The notes under the pieces are model-generated. The model searched no databases. It saw only the letters and a program-made list of their open reading frames with translations, and had not been told where the DNA came from. The translations under genes and the position numbers were made by a program. A stretch of DNA of 64,000 bases from a virus: positions 1-64,000 of IMG/VR virus record IMGVR_UViG_3300046557_000516. One strand, given 5' to 3'. This document shows, one piece after another, positions 22,050 through 30,158 of this stretch (positions within the stretch are counted from its first letter, which is position 1; every line of letters begins with the position of its first letter).

Positions 22050-23465
22050 TCAGTGAATTGCGATTGCGATGAGAACGACGGACACGGCGAGCGCGACGAC
22101 GCCCTGAAGCATCTTGGTCCGGCCGATACGCCGACGCGCGTCCCTGGCCTCCTGTGGCGGCGCAGAAGGGCTAACGACATACTTTGCGAAGTCGCCCTCC
22201 ATCCAGGCGCCGGTCGGCTCGAGAATTGGCAAACCGCGCTCCGCCCGCATGCGGTTGTCGAATTGCTTCGCCGCTTCACCTTCCGTGGCCGAATAGGTGT
22301 ACTTGACACGGAGCGATGAACCCAGGTTGACGATCTCGCGCTCGAGCGTGGAAAGCGGCCCGATCTGTCCAGCCGGCAATTCCACCTTGACGCGCTCCAC
22401 CTTCGTCGGGACGCCGTCGGCCTCGATCACGGAAATGAAGGCTTCACCGATCCCAAGCGTGGTGACTTCCTTGACGTCGACTCCGCGGTTCGGCCGGAAC
22501 GATTTGATGGTTGCCTTGACCATGGTCTGATCGCGCGGGGTATAGACGCGCAAGGCGTGCTGGATCTTGGAGCCCAACTGCGCGAGGACGGTATCGGGAA
22601 CGTCGGCCACGGATTGGGTGACGAAGATGACGCCAACGCCCTTCGACCGAACCAGGCGCACGAGACGCTCGATCTGCTGGATCAACGGCTTCGGGCTATC
22701 CGTAAACAGCAGATGCGCTTCATCGAAGACAAAGACGATCTTCGGCTGCGATAGATCGCCGACCTCAGGCAATTTCCGGAAGAGCTCGGTTAGCAGCCAT
22801 AGCAGGAACGTCGCGTAAAGCTTCGGCGCCTCGATCAGCTTGTCGGCATGCAAAAGGTTGACGACGCCCTTCATTACGCCGCCTTCGAAGTCGAGTTGCC
22901 CGCGCAACAAATCCAGGATGTCGAACGGCGGCTCGCCGAATAACATCTCGCCGCCTTGTGACTCGAGCGTCATCAAATTGCGCTGGATCGCATTGATCGA
23001 AGAGCCGGTCACATTGCCGTATTTGTGCGAGATCTCATCCCGGTTGTCGATCATGTCGACAAGGACGTAGCGCAGATCGTCCAGGGTGAGCATGAAGTCT
23101 TTTTCGTCCTCGGCTTTCCTGAAGGCGATCGCCAGCGTTCCCGCCTGGGTCTCGTTAAGCCGCAGCATCGATGACAGCAGTTCGGATCCCATCGCCTGGA
23201 CAGATGTGCGGATTGGCAAGCCGTGAACCCCGAAGAGATCCCAAAATTGCGTTGGCGCCTTGGTTGCGATGCCGGAGAGATCGGACTTCACGTCGGAAGC
23301 GAAAACCGGAATGCCGTTGGCGGAGCATTGCTCCATGATGCGCTGCAAAGTCACCGTCTTGCCGCCGCCGGTGGAGCCGGTCACGAGCATGTGTCTGTTT
23401 AGGCGGGACAACGGGAGCGAGATGAGGCGGCCGTCGGCGGTCTTACCAATATCGATGTGCGTCAT
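22050..23465 (-). CDS. HerA/DUF853-like ATPase with C-terminal membrane anchor, 471 aa
   Basis: A HerA/FtsK-type core is clear: Walker A GSTGGGKT (30-37), a loop with ASDVKSDLSGI, Walker B KIVFVFDEAH (242-251) and sensor FVTQSVADVP (about 277-286). DUF853-type ATPases form hexameric DNA pumps. The last ~20 residues (GVVALAVSVVLIAIAIH) make a membrane helix, unusual for a DNA translocase and suggesting a membrane-tied ring. Neither a NurA-like nor a SIR2 partner is next to it. Confidence 0.85.
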   Translation of the reverse strand: MTHIDIGKTADGRLISLPLSRLNRHMLVTGSTGGGKTVTLQRIMEQCSANGIPVFASDVKSDLSGIATKAPTQFWDLFGVHGLPIRTSVQAMGSELLSSMLRLNETQAGTLAIAFRKAEDEKDFMLTLDDLRYVLVDMIDNRDEISHKYGNVTGSSINAIQRNLMTLESQGGEMLFGEPPFDILDLLRGQLDFEGGVMKGVVNLLHADKLIEAPKLYATFLLWLLTELFRKLPEVGDLSQPKIVFVFDEAHLLFTDSPKPLIQQIERLVRLVRSKGVGVIFVTQSVADVPDTVLAQLGSKIQHALRVYTPRDQTMVKATIKSFRPNRGVDVKEVTTLGIGEAFISVIEADGVPTKVERVKVELPAGQIGPLSTLEREIVNLGSSLRVKYTYSATEGEAAKQFDNRMRAERGLPILEPTGAWMEGDFAKYVVSPSAPPQEARDARRRIGRTKMLQGVVALAVSVVLIAIAIH

Positions 23466-23614
23466 TCTCTGATCTCCAGTTGCTTAAGGGCCTTGATGTA
23501 GCGCCGCGCTCCGGCCGCCAGTTTCTGGTAGCGTTTGATGTCCGCGATGTGTTCAGCAAGCTCGATTTTTGCCTTTGCGATGGCGTCGTCGATTTCTTTC
23601 CGCTCGTGCTTCAT
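23462..23614 (-). CDS. Small coiled-coil protein, 50 aa
   Basis: ATG at 23614 and TGA at 23462, overlapping neighbours on both sides by ATGA. The product is a single charged helix (KEIDDAIAKAKIELAEHIAD) with a basic end. Directly upstream of the HerA-like gene and translationally coupled to it, it is a natural candidate for a small partner of the ATPase. Confidence 0.6.
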   Translation of the reverse strand: MKHERKEIDDAIAKAKIELAEHIADIKRYQKLAAGARRYIKALKQLEIRE

Positions 23615-23790
23615 GATTTCCAGATCTCCAATCCCTTTGCGTAGGCGTAGCGCTTCAATCCGTTGATTTGCCTCATCTCCTCATCAATGGCCCGCTGTAT
23701 CCGCTTAATTTCCCGCAAGCCGAAGGCGAGCCGATACTGCGCCGTGACGAGGCTAGCGTTGAATTCCAGTTCCTCTTCAGCCTTGCTCAT
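23611..23790 (-). CDS. Small coiled-coil protein, 59 aa
   Basis: The start MSKAEEELEF overlaps the preceding stop. Another mostly helical, charged protein (FGLREIKRIQRAIDEEMRQI) of the same style as its neighbour, so the two may form a heteromeric coiled coil. Function unknown. Confidence 0.55.
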   Translation of the reverse strand: MSKAEEELEFNASLVTAQYRLAFGLREIKRIQRAIDEEMRQINGLKRYAYAKGLEIWKS

Positions 23791-24104
23791 TCGACGTCCT
23801 CCAGGTGATCGTCCGGAGCGCGCTCCAGGTACGGGAATTCGACCCCAGGCAATTGCTTGTCGGAAACGATGCGTTCCGCCGCCTCCTGGCGGGCATTGAT
23901 AATCATCGACGGATTGCCGGTGAAAATCGCCAGCACGATGGGAACCCAATACGGAATGTTATCTTCCCCATCGATCCAATTGTGGATGCGCTTCGGTTCG
24001 AACCCAAAGATCCGTGCAAAGGCATTGGGAACCATGCCGATCTGATCCAGCGCCCGGGCGAATTCCGGCCCCGTCAGTCGGACGTATTCAAATCTGCGGC
24101 TCAT
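23787..24104 (-). CDS. XRE-like HTH protein, 105 aa
   Basis: Residues 11-60 (TGPEFARALDQIGMVPNAFA then RIFGFEPKRIHNWIDGEDNI) resemble an XRE-type helix-turn-helix. The C-terminal part is acidic. It may regulate this operon. The start overlaps the stop of the next upstream gene. Confidence 0.6.
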   Translation of the reverse strand: MSRRFEYVRLTGPEFARALDQIGMVPNAFARIFGFEPKRIHNWIDGEDNIPYWVPIVLAIFTGNPSMIINARQEAAERIVSDKQLPGVEFPYLERAPDDHLEDVE

Positions 24105-24304
24105 GTCTTCCTCCTGGGGATGGATTTGATCGTCTTGACGACGAAAGCCTCCGGAGATTTACGCGTCGGCCAATTGTCCGCCACATAGGTATCCGTGTAG
24201 AATTCGCCGTGGATATTGTTCCGGATCTCCTTCAGCGCGTATTCGCGGCTGCAATTGCGATCGAACCGGACCTTGATCGAGAATTCGTGCGTCTTACTCT
24301 GCAT
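24101..24304 (-). CDS. Hypothetical protein, 67 aa
   Basis: A small alpha/beta protein (EFSIKVRFDRNCSREYALKE then IRNNIHGEFY) with a basic end. The pattern recalls small phage proteins with a ferredoxin-like fold. It overlaps both neighbours. No family recognised. Confidence 0.5.
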   Translation of the reverse strand: MQSKTHEFSIKVRFDRNCSREYALKEIRNNIHGEFYTDTYVADNWPTRKSPEAFVVKTIKSIPRRKT

Positions 24305-24656
24305 TGTCAGCGTACTCCCGGATCTCGCGCGTGACCTGGCCCAATTCGATCACGGCATTGGATGCCAGCCAAATCAGGATGTCGCGGATTGCATCGATGT
24401 CGCACGAGATCTCGCGCAATTCTGTTTTCATGACCTCGACGCCATCGAGGCGATAGCGCTCCGCCAGAATTGCTTTCGCATCCTCGACAGCGTGGTAATG
24501 CCTCATCCCGCCGTTTGACAGATAGATAGACTGTCCCTCCGCCCTGCGGACGTTGGGAATGTTGCGAGCGTGTTTCGAGTCCTTCAAGCGCTCCTGGAGA
24601 TGCGCGACTTGCTGGAGGAATTGCTCCAGCGTGGAATTAGGCTTTCGTTCAAACAT
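24294..24656 (-). CDS. Hypothetical protein, 120 aa
   Basis: The start MFERKPNS follows AAAGG; a start 9 codons upstream is possible. It is helical at both ends (LEQFLQQVAHLQERLKDSKH; CDIDAIRDILIWLASNAVIE), with a middle region MRHYHAVEDAKAILAERYRL. No motif recognised. Confidence 0.5.
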   Translation of the reverse strand: MFERKPNSTLEQFLQQVAHLQERLKDSKHARNIPNVRRAEGQSIYLSNGGMRHYHAVEDAKAILAERYRLDGVEVMKTELREISCDIDAIRDILIWLASNAVIELGQVTREIREYADNAE

Positions 24657-24697
24657 GGCATTGCCTTTCGTAATTGATCCCACGATTGGGATATGTG

Positions 24698-24724
24698 GGC
24701 GGAGCGTTACTGAAGCGCTCCGCC
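24698..24724 (-). repeat. Intergenic hairpin GGCGGAGCG/CGCTCCGCC, copy 1
   Basis: GGCGGAGCG (24698-24706) pairs perfectly with CGCTCCGCC (24716-24724). The same 9-bp stem recurs at 25109-25132, on the other side of the 67-aa gene. It lies in the 218-base gap 24657-24874, which holds no convincing gene. Confidence 0.6.
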
Positions 24725-24840
24725 GCTGATGTGGTTGCCCGATAGGCTCGCGTTAGAGCATGACGGCATTCTCCTCCTGTTTACTCGCCAGCGCGATCTA
24801 GTCCGCAGCACTGGCAATCCGTGGCGCGGCGCCTCTATGA

Positions 24841-24862
24841 GCGCGACGGGGTAACGTCGCGC
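24841..24862 (-). repeat. Intergenic hairpin GCGCGACG/CGTCGCGC
   Basis: An 8-bp perfect stem with a 6-base loop in the same gap, just downstream of the 67-aa gene in transcription order. No U-tract follows on the minus strand. It may be a processing or stabilising stem. Confidence 0.5.
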
Positions 24863-24874
24863 CTTAGAAGAGCC

Positions 24875-25078
24875 CTAGGAAAGGGCGGCTAGCGCACGGC
24901 GGAAATCATCCTTGGTAAGCTCCTTCCAGCCTACTACCTTTCCGTCCACGCGCACCTCCTGTCGATGCACGACATTGCCGTCGCGTAATGAGGTGTACTC
25001 GACACATGGCGCGATATCAGCAAACGGCTTCAGCGCCGCCCGCAGCATATCCAATTCCTTCTGATTATCCTCGTTCAT
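24875..25078 (-). CDS. Hypothetical protein, 67 aa
   Basis: The start MNEDNQKELD is chosen because the longer frame is a shadow of the clamp gene. It has a helical start, then beta strands with a basic/polar pattern (SLRDGNVVHRQEVRVDGKVV). It is flanked by the two copies of the GGCGGAGCG hairpin. No family recognised. Confidence 0.5.
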   Translation of the reverse strand: MNEDNQKELDMLRAALKPFADIAPCVEYTSLRDGNVVHRQEVRVDGKVVGWKELTKDDFRRALAALS

Positions 25079-25108
25079 GCCTGAATTCCTTTTGACCTGA
25101 GGGGATGA

Positions 25109-25132
25109 GGCGGAGCGAATTGCCGCTCCGCC
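25109..25132 (-). repeat. Intergenic hairpin GGCGGAGCG/CGCTCCGCC, copy 2
   Basis: GGCGGAGCG (25109-25117) and CGCTCCGCC (25124-25132) enclose a 6-base loop, 7 bases after the clamp stop on the minus strand. The stem is identical to the one at 24698-24724 but the loop differs. Confidence 0.6.
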
Positions 25133-25139
25133 AATTGGA

Positions 25140-26309
25140 CTAGACGCGCATTGGCATAAGAACCGCAGTCCAGCCGTCGCGGCCGTAGATGCGAGACGGT
25201 GAGCCGGCATCGCGGAAACCAATCCGCAGCTCGCCGCCGCCATGCGTGGCAATGGCTTCCAGGACGTAGCGGCCGTTGAAACCAATTTCGAATTCGTCAC
25301 CGCTCCAATGTGCAGGGATATCGGCGGAGGCCGAACCGTTGTCCGGATTGTTGCAATGGAGCTTTGACTCCGATTTACCCAACGAAAGCTTGAAAGCGCG
25401 TCCCTTGTCGGAAGCGATCAATAGGACAGACTTCACCGCTTCAGCCAATTCGTCCGCCTCAAACAAAGCGAAGTCAGCACTGTGGACCATATCCGGAATG
25501 GCGCGCTGATAGTCCGGAAACGTGCCGTCGATTGTTTTCGCCGTGATAACGACGTCGCCGAATTCGAATTCGAAGGCAAAGCGGATCCTGCGGCTTTTGC
25601 TGTCGTCCACCGTCACGGTTACGATACGCGGCGCGTTCTTGCCCTTTAGGAGCGCCTCCATAAGCTTTACGACACGAGTTGGCACGATGAGGCCAAGCGG
25701 CAACGTCGGGAATTCCTCCGGCTTGCCGACGTTCTGTCGATAAAGCCTATGCCCATCGGTCGCAACGAAGGTCAAAACGTCCGCGATTGTGTGAACAAAG
25801 ATCCCATTGAGGTAATAGCGCGTTTCCTCGGTTGAGATCGCGCCAGATGTCTTGTGAAAGGCGTTGTAAAGCGTGGACCCGTCGATATCGAAGGCAACGG
25901 AGTCCAGCGCGGGAACGTCCATGACCGGAAAATCGGCCGCATCAATTGTCGGCAGACTATAGCGAGCCTTTTCGAATTCGACTTTCAGATATGTCGGATA
26001 TTGCTCAAGCGCGACACAATAGGCTTTTGGCGCGTTCTTAAGCAGCTTCAGCACGTTGGACGCTGCGGCCGTTGTGTCGAGTCGCGAGTCAACGGCGGCC
26101 GCAATCTTCACCTGAATTTCGATATCCAGGTTCGTTGCCGTCATCGTGATATGCGAGCCCGAACCCTGAAGGCGGACGTTGTCCAGGACCGGAATTGAGT
26201 TGCGCGTCTCAACCGCCTTCGTGACGATCTCCATAGCGGCCGTAAAGGCGTCGCGCTCGATAACGGCGGAGGGGGCGAGTGTGGCGGAAATGGTTGCTGC
26301 GTTTTCCAT
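25140..26309 (-). CDS. dnaN: DNA polymerase III beta subunit (sliding clamp), 389 aa
   Basis: Typical DnaN features span the length: TRNSIPVLDNVRLQG at the start, PTIDAADFPVM, RYYLNGIFVH, FVATDGHRLYR in the middle, FPDYQRAIP, and the canonical end AVLMPMRV. Three clamp domains fit in 389 residues. The second ATG is preferred because AGGA stands 8 bases before it. The ring would hold the host polymerase, or repair enzymes, on phage DNA. Confidence 0.93.
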   Translation of the reverse strand: MENAATISATLAPSAVIERDAFTAAMEIVTKAVETRNSIPVLDNVRLQGSGSHITMTATNLDIEIQVKIAAAVDSRLDTTAAASNVLKLLKNAPKAYCVALEQYPTYLKVEFEKARYSLPTIDAADFPVMDVPALDSVAFDIDGSTLYNAFHKTSGAISTEETRYYLNGIFVHTIADVLTFVATDGHRLYRQNVGKPEEFPTLPLGLIVPTRVVKLMEALLKGKNAPRIVTVTVDDSKSRRIRFAFEFEFGDVVITAKTIDGTFPDYQRAIPDMVHSADFALFEADELAEAVKSVLLIASDKGRAFKLSLGKSESKLHCNNPDNGSASADIPAHWSGDEFEIGFNGRYVLEAIATHGGGELRIGFRDAGSPSRIYGRDGWTAVLMPMRV

Positions 26310-26389
26310 AGTCATGTTCCTTTTGTGATGCGGTGAACAATTTCACCCATGACGGCCGAACGTGGCGGCCGTCGCGGCTGGAATTGGTT

Positions 26390-26596
26390 TCAGTCTTCCT
26401 CATCGTCGCAAGTCTGGATTGACATCTCGCCGACATTGTTTCCGTTGATGTCGATTAAGTGCCAACTGTTGATATTCCCGTTTTCGAAGTCGTCCGCCAG
26501 CTTGCGCAAGATGCGCGCAATTTCGCTAGTTGGGCTTTCTTCAAAAGCCGCGTTGCTGGTTTCAATGTGAAGCGCGATGCGCTCAAACTTAGCCAT
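26390..26596 (-). CDS. Hypothetical protein, 68 aa
   Basis: The start MAKFERIALH shares one base with the preceding stop (TAATG). An acidic protein with a helical middle (TSEIARILRKLADDFENGNI) and a beta end with DINGNNVGEM. No family recognised. The 74-base gap to the clamp gene holds a GACGGCC/GGCCGTC hairpin. Confidence 0.55.
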   Translation of the reverse strand: MAKFERIALHIETSNAAFEESPTSEIARILRKLADDFENGNINSWHLIDINGNNVGEMSIQTCDDEED

Positions 26597-26964
26597 TAGA
26601 AAGCACTCCGTTGCGTGGAAAGGGTGATTGCGTCCTGCAGGATTGCGCACGCCTTGTCTGTATTCTCGCCGATGAGATCTAGCGCGGCTCGCATTGGCGC
26701 GAGGATGCCGTCTAGCACTTCGAAGGCGTCGGCCTCAGAGATATAATCACCCATCGCGCATGCGAGCATGTGGCCGCTGGTATCCGCGTAGTGGCCGTAT
26801 ACCGTCCAAAAGCTTTCGTGCGGTATAGAGGCGTCGTTCAATTGGCGTTCCACGCGCTCAAACTCCGCCTTGTTGGCGTAGGATGTCAAAGCCGTGGTCT
26901 CTACGCCTTCAACGGTTTCCGCGATCTCTATGCATGGCCTGATGTGGTAATAGTCAAAGCGCAT
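26596..26964 (-). CDS. Hypothetical protein, 122 aa
   Basis: The start MRFDYYHIRP is preferred over an upstream ATG because GGGTG precedes it at a better distance. It shows alternating strands and helices (CIEIAETVEGVETTALTSYA then NKAEFERVERQL). An acidic helix follows (YISEADAFEVLDGILAPMRA). Function unknown. Confidence 0.5.
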   Translation of the reverse strand: MRFDYYHIRPCIEIAETVEGVETTALTSYANKAEFERVERQLNDASIPHESFWTVYGHYADTSGHMLACAMGDYISEADAFEVLDGILAPMRAALDLIGENTDKACAILQDAITLSTQRSAF

Positions 26965-27757
26965 TGTCTTCACCCCCATAGATGAAACCGCAAGCGATCA
27001 TGTCGCTGCGGAATTGCTCGATAAGTCCAGGAAGGCGCGCGGCAAGCTTTGCCTTCAATTCCTCAGGCGGAGCGCACAATTCCTCGTCTGTCGCCTCGGG
27101 CCAAACGGCCGAACTGCGGGCTAAATCAAGCTGGCGTTCCTTGCCTTCACCCACGCGACACCACGGCCGCCAAACGAGCTGCAAGCCGTCGTCTTCCGGT
27201 TGTTCTGCGGAGTCGACCTGTTTCGGGATCTGATAGAGCGCGATCTCGAAACCATCCTTGTCCAGGGCGACGCGTTCCCATGCCGGCAATTTGGTCTTGC
27301 CGTTGACGATTTGGCGACGCTCGCCTTTCAGCAAGCCGGATGAATCGCGGTTGCTGGCGTGATAGACCGTGTTTGCGAGGTAGTGCATAGGGCCCGCCGT
27401 TCCGCACAAATGCCACTTGATGAGCGGAGCAAACTCCGGAAAGTGTTTGACAATATCGCCATGCGCTGCGCCGCCACCGCTTTCGCGCCAAAATCCGGAG
27501 CGCTCCTCATCAATCGAGCAAGTGATGCCGAAATCATCGTGGCCGTTCTGGCAATTGTCGTCGAAACGGAGCTCAACGCGCATCCGCATCTTGCGGCCGT
27601 TTTCATTGTAAAACCGCGTCGCTCCAAACGTCTGACTTGCAAGCGTGGTCAATTGTCCAGTCCAGCGGATGACGTTGAACATGCGGCCGGCAACGCCGTT
27701 GATGACGTGCGAGAATTCCTCGCGCACGATTTCGGAAGAAAGCTTTAGGCGGTTCAT
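26954..27757 (-). CDS. Conserved hypothetical protein, 267 aa
   Basis: Long uncharacterised protein with strong motifs: FNVIRWTGQLTTLASQTFG, FDDNCQNGHDDFGITCSI and HLCGTAGPMHYLANTVYHAS followed by NRD. The His/Cys-rich centre could bind metal. I associate such proteins with large alphaproteobacterial phages and plasmids that also carry DUF932 genes, as here. The partner and reaction are unknown. Confidence 0.6.
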   Translation of the reverse strand: MNRLKLSSEIVREEFSHVINGVAGRMFNVIRWTGQLTTLASQTFGATRFYNENGRKMRMRVELRFDDNCQNGHDDFGITCSIDEERSGFWRESGGGAAHGDIVKHFPEFAPLIKWHLCGTAGPMHYLANTVYHASNRDSSGLLKGERRQIVNGKTKLPAWERVALDKDGFEIALYQIPKQVDSAEQPEDDGLQLVWRPWCRVGEGKERQLDLARSSAVWPEATDEELCAPPEELKAKLAARLPGLIEQFRSDMIACGFIYGGEDNAL

Positions 27758-27797
27758 TGCAGTTCCCTTTCCAGTTTCGCCACCATTGGCGAGCGTC

Positions 27798-27836
27798 TTA
27801 AGGATGCGCCACGGTTGAGCCGTGGCGACACCTTAG
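27798..27836 (-). repeat. Covarying intercistronic hairpin, copy 1
   Basis: Outer stem TTAAGG/CCTTAG, a 3x3 internal loop ATG/ACA, inner stem CGCCACGG/CCGTGGCG and a 5-base loop (plus-strand letters). It starts 10 bases after the stop of the DUF932 gene on the minus transcript. Copies 2 and 3 keep the loop and spacing with different paired bases. Confidence 0.65.
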
Positions 27837-27846
27837 AACGCCTTGG

Positions 27847-28740
27847 TTATGCCGCGCGCTTGAACCCCTTCAGGGCGGCCATTTGCTCCGCCATGGCCCA
27901 AAGAGCCTTATTCAACTTGATATCGCCATCGATGTTTTTCACGGCGCGCATTGCCGGGCGACGGCCGTCGATACGTCCACGCGCGGTCAAATCGCCCTTA
28001 ATGGCATGTTCTTGGATGACGTTGAATTTCGTCCACAAGTCCGAACCGCCATCGTCGCGACGGTTCGGCCGCAAGAATTGTTCAGGCTGATAGGCGCGAA
28101 ACTGTGGCGTTTCCGGTTCGCCTTCAGCCGCTCCGAAACGGTACTCGTGTGCAGCGGCCGCCATAATCATTTGCTCGTCACGGTCTAGCGTGATCTGTCC
28201 CCAATCCTGAGGCGCGGCTAGCAGCAACTCGGCTGACTTCAGGACTTCATATGTCCCTTCAATCACCTTGCCCTGTATGGCCTCCGCCGTGCCAGTGTGA
28301 CGAACCTTGACGGAGTCGACAGTCGAGATTTGCGACACAAGCGAGTTTGTGCAGCGAATGCGGAACATGCCGCCCATCAAGTCATATGCGGCGGTTCCAT
28401 CGTTCGCGTTCTTGAGTAGGATTTCAAAAACCGAATCGCCGACACTGAATTTCTGATCCTGATCCAAGCGACGGAAGCGGAGCATATGCTTTGTGAAGTC
28501 GCGGCGGGTTTCGTCGCGTGTGCCGCCCTGTTTCGCGCCAACTGGCGAAAAGCCTTCGGACTGAAGAGCGCGAACGATCTCGATTGTTGGGATAGGCTGG
28601 AAACGATCGCTGCGGCTATCGTGCTTTTCAACCGCAAAGATCGAAGGCGCAACTTTGCGCATTTCATCCTCAGTCAAAGCGCGTGCGCTTCCGTCAAAAC
28701 GAGCGGTCTGATTGGCATAGATAGGATGCATGTAAGACAT
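27847..28740 (-). CDS. DUF932-domain protein, 297 aa
   Basis: The motifs SIFAVEKHDSRSDRF, FSPVGAKQGGTRD, KHMLRFRRLDQ, LMGGMFRIRCTNSLV and KVRHTGTAEAI are those of DUF932 proteins, common on plasmids and large phages. The function is unknown; roles in replication or recombination have been proposed for relatives. A GGAAAG ribosome site precedes the start. Confidence 0.8.
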   Translation of the reverse strand: MSYMHPIYANQTARFDGSARALTEDEMRKVAPSIFAVEKHDSRSDRFQPIPTIEIVRALQSEGFSPVGAKQGGTRDETRRDFTKHMLRFRRLDQDQKFSVGDSVFEILLKNANDGTAAYDLMGGMFRIRCTNSLVSQISTVDSVKVRHTGTAEAIQGKVIEGTYEVLKSAELLLAAPQDWGQITLDRDEQMIMAAAAHEYRFGAAEGEPETPQFRAYQPEQFLRPNRRDDGGSDLWTKFNVIQEHAIKGDLTARGRIDGRRPAMRAVKNIDGDIKLNKALWAMAEQMAALKGFKRAA

Positions 28741-28873
28741 GGTCTTTCCTTCATAATCGGCGAAATTGCCGGATTAGTGCAGCGCAAAGAAAGAAACGCG
28801 ACGCTGCATTAACGCAAGAAATTTCGTGCCGTCGGAAATTTTCCGGCTGGCAATTGTTTTTAGACCCCTGAAA

Positions 28874-29245
28874 CTAGGGGGTGGCGGCCGCCGTTTTCTC
28901 GCCGAAACCGTGGAAACCCGCCGTTTTCGCGCTTTCGCCCATAGAACCCCGTACGACGCGTTGCGCGCTTTCAGCCACGGTAGCCGCGCTTTCCTCAGAG
29001 ATCGCGCCCTTGACGCCCTCCGGCCGCTTTACGCGCTCCGTTCGGCACGTTGCCACAACTCCGGAGATGCGAGCCGCTTCGATGGCGTCGACACAATCTT
29101 GCATGGTCAAGCCATGGTCTGAAATGTCGGACTCCGAACCGTGGAACGTGATGAGCTCATAGCGCGCACCTGGAGCGGCCGGAGCTGCCAACGCGAACGA
29201 TGCCGCGAAAGCGAGGGCGCCAATGATGAGGACGGGTTTTGACAT
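28874..29245 (-). CDS. Exported small protein, 123 aa
   Basis: The start MSKPVLIIGA opens a clear signal peptide (basic start, LIIGALAFAASFALA, then APAAPGA at the likely cleavage site). The mature part has two cysteines (QDCVDAIEAA and VATCRTE) that could form a disulfide in the periplasm. Exported early phage proteins may block superinfection or alter the envelope. No family recognised. Confidence 0.65.
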   Translation of the reverse strand: MSKPVLIIGALAFAASFALAAPAAPGARYELITFHGSESDISDHGLTMQDCVDAIEAARISGVVATCRTERVKRPEGVKGAISEESAATVAESAQRVVRGSMGESAKTAGFHGFGEKTAAATP

Positions 29246-29249
29246 GACT

Positions 29250-29393
29250 TCAGCCTTTCGCGACAGAGATGGCGTGCAACCACTTGCCGCCGATGAGAAA
29301 CACAATCTTGCCGTCGCGGCTCATATGAGAGACCACGCCCTCGCGCGTCGCGCCGTAGTTCGAATAGGTGACCTTGTCGCCTTGCTTGAACAT
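29250..29393 (-). CDS. Small KOW/SH3-like protein, 47 aa
   Basis: ATG at 29393, TGA at 29250. The sequence MFKQGDKVTYSNYGATREGV then VSHMSRDGKIVFLI is a single small beta barrel of the SH3/KOW type. Such domains bind RNA, DNA or peptides. It lies 4 bases before the exported protein's start in the same operon. Confidence 0.6.
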   Translation of the reverse strand: MFKQGDKVTYSNYGATREGVVSHMSRDGKIVFLIGGKWLHAISVAKG

Positions 29394-29404
29394 GTCGAGC
29401 GCTC

Positions 29405-30088
29405 CTAAAACCGAAACTTGATGAGACCTTCAGCGCCAAAACGCGGATGGTTGCGGAGGCCATGCAAGACCGTGCCACGCTCGCCAATGGCGCGCGCTCG
29501 ATACCAGTCCAGCGCCAAGGCGTCTTTCCACTTGCGGCCATACTCCGCCGCATAGGACTTCAGCGCGTCGTATGCCTCCGGAGGCGTATACGGCAACGTC
29601 GCGTTCAACTCCGCTACCGCAGCGTCGCAATCCGACTGAAGAGCGCTAGCGGCTTTAATAACCACTACGTCCGCGCTTTTGTAGCCTTGCGAGCCGTCGA
29701 TATAGTCGCGACGCTCCGCAACCACTAGGGACTTGATGAAGTCGCCGAACTGGACAGAGAAGCGGTTTTCGTCTCGTGTCGCCAAAAGGTAATAAGCCGG
29801 TTCGCGCGCTGGCAACGGTTCAACCGGAGCGGCGGGAATGTTGCCCGTAACGAGCGGTCCCCATACAAGGTTAAAGACCGATGGGAAATACTCCGTGCTT
29901 TGTTCGTTTTCGTCATGGTCCGCCGTCATAACCCATACGCGGTTATGCCCGTTGTTCGGCCAGCCGCTCACAACAAAGGACTCGCCACGAAATGACGTGA
30001 CCGCGTCGCCAGCGGAAACCGGGCGGCCGTCGGCATGATACAACTGCGGAGTTTCGGCGGAGATGCGATGTGCGAAGGCGTTGGACAT
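29405..30088 (-). CDS. Hypothetical protein, 227 aa
   Basis: The start MSNAFAHRIS follows AAAGGAAAG. The first 80 residues include an SH3-like piece (DAVTSFRGESFVVSGWPNNG) with WVMTADHDENE. The middle has YYLLATRDENRFSVQFGDFI and a helix follows. The end is GLIKFRF. No family recognised; it may bind nucleic acid. Confidence 0.55.
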   Translation of the reverse strand: MSNAFAHRISAETPQLYHADGRPVSAGDAVTSFRGESFVVSGWPNNGHNRVWVMTADHDENEQSTEYFPSVFNLVWGPLVTGNIPAAPVEPLPAREPAYYLLATRDENRFSVQFGDFIKSLVVAERRDYIDGSQGYKSADVVVIKAASALQSDCDAAVAELNATLPYTPPEAYDALKSYAAEYGRKWKDALALDWYRARAIGERGTVLHGLRNHPRFGAEGLIKFRF

Positions 30089-30111
30089 GGCTTGCTTTCC
30101 TTTGTTGCGAG

Positions 30112-30155
30112 CGGTTGAGGATGCGCCAGCGCTGCGGCTGGCGACACCTAAGCCG
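30112..30155 (-). repeat. Covarying intercistronic hairpin, copy 2
   Basis: Outer stem CGGTTGAGG/CCTAAGCCG (one mismatch, one G-U), internal loop ATG/ACA, inner stem CGCCAGC/GCTGGCG and a 6-base loop. It begins 3 bases after the stop of gene 30159-30419. Confidence 0.6.
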
Positions 30156-30158
30156 TTC

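Noticed and set aside
24707-24769. Minus-strand 20-codon frame after AGGAGGAGA in the gap 24657-24874
   Set aside because: The ribosome-site spacing is too short and there is no conserved pattern; a leader peptide remains possible but unsupported.
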